In this document: one piece after another, positions 6,389 through 8,733 of the stretch
Numbering within the stretch: position 1 is the stretch's first letter
Layout of the letters: every line of letters starts with the position of its first letter
From: Deltaproteobacteria bacterium
GTDB taxonomy: Bacteria > Myxococcota_A > Polyangia > Palsa-1104 > JAEUJZ01
Assembly: GCA_017990795.1 (NCBI GenBank)
Contig: JAGNNG010000057.1
Coordinates: 1-8,733 of the forward strand
Length of the DNA: 8,733 nucleotides
Direction of reading: 5' to 3'
Made by a program: the position numbers and the translations under genes
Notes under the pieces: model-generated
Seen by the model: the letters and a program-made list of their open reading frames with translations, nothing else
What the model was told of the DNA's origin: nothing
Databases searched by the model: none

Positions 6389-8071
6389 ATGCACCGTGAA
6401 CAGTCGCTTTCGCCCCGCCGCCCCTTTTGCGGGCTTCCAACTCGGCGGAGGTCGCGCAGCTTGGGCTGTGCATCGCTGGTACTGCAGGTGGCCCGAAAGG
6501 CTGCGTTGTCGTCGGTGGCGCTGCTTGCCGTGACCGCCCTCTGCGAGCCGCACGAGGCCCTGGCCGGGGACTTTGTAGATACTCGCCTAAACGTCACGCT
6601 GACCAACGAGAACGTGCTGGCCAAGCCCGGCGAGACCAACCCACCTGTTCCGGGCTGGCGCTTTGACCGTCCCAATCAGCTGGGCGTGCTGTTTTTCGAC
6701 AACTACGACACGCGCTTCACCGGCTACGAGAGCCTCACTCACATCGTCCTTTACAAAGCGGTCCAGCGTCAGCGCTGGGAGGCCGAGGGCGCGTACGTGC
6801 TGCGGCTCCTCCAGTTCTCGGACGTGAACCTGTCGTCGATCGACGATGGTAGCTACCTGAAGGTGAACTACTACTTCGACAAGACGCGGCAGCGACGCAC
6901 CAATATCTCGGTGACGGCGTTTCCGCTCAACTCGGACCGTATGCGTCTGGGGTACTCGTGGCGCCTGTCTTGGGGCGGGTCGCCGATCTTTTTTAAAGCC
7001 AACCCGGATATTCCAACCAACATCAACCCGCCGCCGACGCCCCCAGTGCCTGGTCTGCGCGTGCAGATTGCCGACGATCGCTGGTACGCCTATCTGGGAG
7101 CCAAGACCAGCGTGCTGCGCTACGAGCAAGATCAAGAGCTGCACTCGGTGTACGGCCTGCTCGGTGGCGCCGGTGTGGACATCATCCCCGGCCACTTTCG
7201 CATCGAGACCAACGGTGGCTTCTTTGATCGCGGCACCATCCCGCGCATCCTGACGCAGCAGCTGCCGGTGCAGACCTTTGGCGCCTCTTTTCAGGTGTCG
7301 ATCTTTAACGGTCTACCACCGACGCTGTCTGCGGATACCGCGCTGTACCGCAACGATCCCTACAGCGCCGCGCGCTACCTGACCAAGCCGGTTTATACGC
7401 CGGGCTTCTCGTGGCTGGTCATGTCCGAGTTTACCGCCGAGGGCACGACGCTGGAAAACCCCGACCAAGCGGACTCGAGCCGTCGGCAGTGGGGCCTGGC
7501 TGGCGACGTCAACGTGCGTCTGCAGTACGGCAGCGCGCGCTTCCGTCTGGATGCGACCTATCGCTCGCTGGAGTTCTTGCTGCTCAATCAGCCGAGCTTG
7601 GTGCCGTTCCAAGACTTCCCGCGTGAGCAGGTTGCAGATACCACCACCGGCACGATGGCGCAGGTGGGCGCAACGGTGAACCCCAACCTGTTTGCCGCCG
7701 CTGGCTTTGATTACTTTATCGAGCGCAGTGGAACTACCGTCGGTCTTACCGTCGGTGTCGATCGACCGGCTAGCTATCGGCCACCTCCGGGCGGCGTAAA
7801 TCCGCTAGAGCCGACGAGCGCCGTGCTGGTCGTACGCAACCAAGGTGACGTGGTGATCCTGCCGACCGGGATGGATGTGCTGCCCGCGATCGCCACCAAG
7901 CTGATGGCGCGTCAGGACTTCCTCGAGATGTTCGCCCTCATCGCTGAGACTTATTATCAGTACGATCCGAACGGCACCCGCCTGGTAACCGCTGCCGACA
8001 TGACCAAGCAGCGCGTCTTTGAGTTCCCACACCGCCTCGGCTTTAACTTCACCCTACAAGCGCGCTTCTAG
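6389..8071 (+). CDS. Predicted outer-membrane beta-barrel protein, 560 residues
   Basis: The product begins with a long Arg-rich segment (residues 1-36), a hydrophobic signal core (about 37-51) and a likely cleavage site after ALA at residue 59. The mature part has alternating polar and hydrophobic strands ending in aromatic residues (for example LKVNYYFD, MRLGYSWRLSWGG, ARFRLDATYRSLEFLL). It ends in LGFNFTLQARF, with the C-terminal Phe that marks substrates of the BAM assembly machine. Loops are Pro-rich (about 211-222 and 461-476). I know no named family for it; similar large signal-bearing barrel proteins are common in myxobacteria, but this resemblance is from memory. The AAGGAG at 6376-6381 fixes the start. 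It is divergent from the C39-like peptidase gene and lies 39 bp before the FliH/SctL gene, so it could share a transcript with the export locus. A barrel is well supported; transport, adhesion or motility roles cannot be separated from sequence alone. Confidence 0.82.
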   Translation: MHREQSLSPRRPFCGLPTRRRSRSLGCASLVLQVARKAALSSVALLAVTALCEPHEALAGDFVDTRLNVTLTNENVLAKPGETNPPVPGWRFDRPNQLGVLFFDNYDTRFTGYESLTHIVLYKAVQRQRWEAEGAYVLRLLQFSDVNLSSIDDGSYLKVNYYFDKTRQRRTNISVTAFPLNSDRMRLGYSWRLSWGGSPIFFKANPDIPTNINPPPTPPVPGLRVQIADDRWYAYLGAKTSVLRYEQDQELHSVYGLLGGAGVDIIPGHFRIETNGGFFDRGTIPRILTQQLPVQTFGASFQVSIFNGLPPTLSADTALYRNDPYSAARYLTKPVYTPGFSWLVMSEFTAEGTTLENPDQADSSRRQWGLAGDVNVRLQYGSARFRLDATYRSLEFLLLNQPSLVPFQDFPREQVADTTTGTMAQVGATVNPNLFAAAGFDYFIERSGTTVGLTVGVDRPASYRPPPGGVNPLEPTSAVLVVRNQGDVVILPTGMDVLPAIATKLMARQDFLEMFALIAETYYQYDPNGTRLVTAADMTKQRVFEFPHRLGFNFTLQARF

Positions 8072-8096
8072 TCGCCGCGCCATCGGCTTCCCGGGC

Positions 8097-8102
8097 TATA
8101 CT
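8097..8102 (+). promoter_or_regulatory. Possible -10 element just before the FliH/SctL start
   Basis: TATACT matches five of six bases of the sigma-70 -10 consensus and ends eight bases before ATG 8111, so transcription would begin at or within a couple of bases of the start codon, giving a leaderless message. There is no good -35 box upstream. The ATG also lacks a strong Shine-Dalgarno sequence (only GGGCG at 8103-8107, three bases away), which is consistent with either leaderless translation or chance. Confidence 0.25.
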
Positions 8103-8110
8103 GGGCGTCG

Positions 8111-8695
8111 ATGGCGCGAGTGCTCAAGGGCGGCAGACGTGACGAGCTGGCTACCGATCAGCCGCTGATCAAGGATGCTCCGTTTGACCCCAAGGCCGAA
8201 GCGGAGCGCATTATTGGTGATGCTCGGCAAGAGGCGGAGCGGCTGCGGGCCCAAGCGGTAGTTGAAGGTCGCGAGCGCGGTCTGCAAGCGGTCACCGAGC
8301 TACTTACGGCAGCGCGGGCTGCGTCGGTGAAGGCGCAGCGAAGTGTTACCGAAGACCTGCGGCTGCTGGCCGTGCGTATCGCCGAAAAAATCCTAGAGCG
8401 CGAGCTGACCCTGAGCCCAGATGCGGTGGTCGACATTGCGCGGGCGGCGCTGACCCAGGCGGGAACGCCGCGCGATGTGCTGCTGCGCGTACATCCCGAT
8501 GACCTTAAGGCCTTGGAGCGTGGGCGTCCGCGACTGCTGGAGCGCTGCGCTCGCGCTGAAGTGGTGCATCTGCGCGCCGATGCGAGCGTCACCCGAGGCG
8601 GCTGTATCGTCGAGACCGAGCTTGGCACCGTAGATGCGCGGCTGCCTCTTCAGCTGGAAGCCATCGAGCGGGCGCTGCGCAGCGTGGGAGCCTAG
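8111..8695 (+). CDS. FliH/SctL-family type III export ATPase stator protein
   Basis: FliH and SctL proteins bind the export ATPase (FliI or SctN) at the cytoplasmic face of flagellar or type III secretion machines and correspond to the peripheral stalk of rotary ATPases. The 194-residue product has the family layout: a variable polar start (1-26), an Ala/Glu/Arg-rich coiled coil (about 28-80, KAEAERIIGDARQEAERLR), a helical LAVRIAEKILERELTLSPD segment (about 86-104), and the C-terminal globular domain with LLRVHPDD (124-131) and the signature GGCIVETELGTVDARL (163-178) before the last helix. There is no signal peptide. The gene lies 39 bp after the barrel protein gene, and a probable next gene begins 3 bp after its stop, which points to a tight export operon to the right. 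Flagellar and secretion versions cannot be told apart here, so no gene symbol is given. Confidence 0.88.
   Translation: MARVLKGGRRDELATDQPLIKDAPFDPKAEAERIIGDARQEAERLRAQAVVEGRERGLQAVTELLTAARAASVKAQRSVTEDLRLLAVRIAEKILERELTLSPDAVVDIARAALTQAGTPRDVLLRVHPDDLKALERGRPRLLERCARAEVVHLRADASVTRGGCIVETELGTVDARLPLQLEAIERALRSVGA
8686..8690 (+). promoter_or_regulatory. Ribosome binding site of the gene at the right edge
   Basis: GGGAG inside the last codons of the FliH/SctL gene lies eight bases before a GTG at 8699, an ideal distance for translation of a closely coupled downstream gene. Confidence 0.45.
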
Positions 8696-8698
8696 CGC

Positions 8699-8733
8699 GT
8701 GGCGACGCGAGAGCGCGGACGAACCGAGCGACC
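8699..8733 (+). CDS. Start of next gene, truncated by window edge
   Basis: A GTG at 8699 follows the GGGAG at 8686-8690 and opens a frame without stops to the window end (eleven full codons, Arg-rich: VATRERGRTER, with the first residue read as Met). It begins 3 bp after the FliH/SctL stop, as in an operon. The gene order in type III export loci makes the export ATPase (FliI/SctN) the first guess, but too little is visible to identify it, and a later start is possible. Confidence 0.45.
   Translation, partial: MATRERGRTER

Noticed and set aside
6249..6473. Minus-strand frame of 74 codons reaching from the barrel gene into the divergent gap
   Set aside because: It starts inside the signal-peptide coding part of the barrel gene, has no binding site, and the product shows no recognisable feature.

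Overview
The window is high-GC bacterial chromosome and most resembles a member of the Myxococcota or a relative (former Deltaproteobacteria). This is an inference from four things: a long WD40-repeat protein with a low-complexity Ala/Thr/Pro stretch carrying PDAGV motifs, abundant secreted and outer-membrane proteins of lineage-restricted type, a FliH/SctL-type secretion protein, and strong GC bias at codon third positions. No tRNA, rRNA, CRISPR array, insertion sequence or phage gene is visible. The window looks like ordinary vertically inherited chromosome rather than a mobile island.

Layout. On the plus strand come the 3' part of a WD40 protein whose start lies before the window (frame open from base 1; fourteen blades at a 126-bp period), then a secreted FKBP-type peptidyl-prolyl isomerase and a Nudix hydrolase of the ADP-ribose pyrophosphatase type. 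These run in the same direction, with 59-bp and 94-bp gaps if the preferred starts are right. A convergent gap at 3436-3571 holds a strong 11-bp-stem hairpin. Two minus-strand genes follow: a 450-residue soluble protein that I cannot assign, and a secreted C39-like cysteine peptidase with all its catalytic residues. They are separated by 244 bp that contain T-tracts repeated every 10 bp, a signature of intrinsically curved DNA. A 371-bp divergent gap carries an 8-bp inverted repeat and leads into a plus-strand gene for a large outer-membrane beta-barrel protein with a terminal phenylalanine. Next is a FliH/SctL-family gene (stator of the type III export ATPase). The likely GTG start of another gene lies at the right edge.

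How the genes work together. The only pairing with a firm functional logic is at the right end, where the FliH/SctL protein implies that a type III secretion or flagellar export locus continues to the right; the ATPase is the expected neighbour. The secreted isomerase, the C39-like peptidase and the barrel protein all act in the cell envelope, but nothing in the sequence shows that they form one pathway. I did not find a convincing new multi-gene system. The points most worth a second look are the phased T-tracts, the unassigned 450-residue protein, the stand-alone secreted C39-like peptidase, the barrel gene next to the export gene, and the unseen N-terminus of the WD40 protein.
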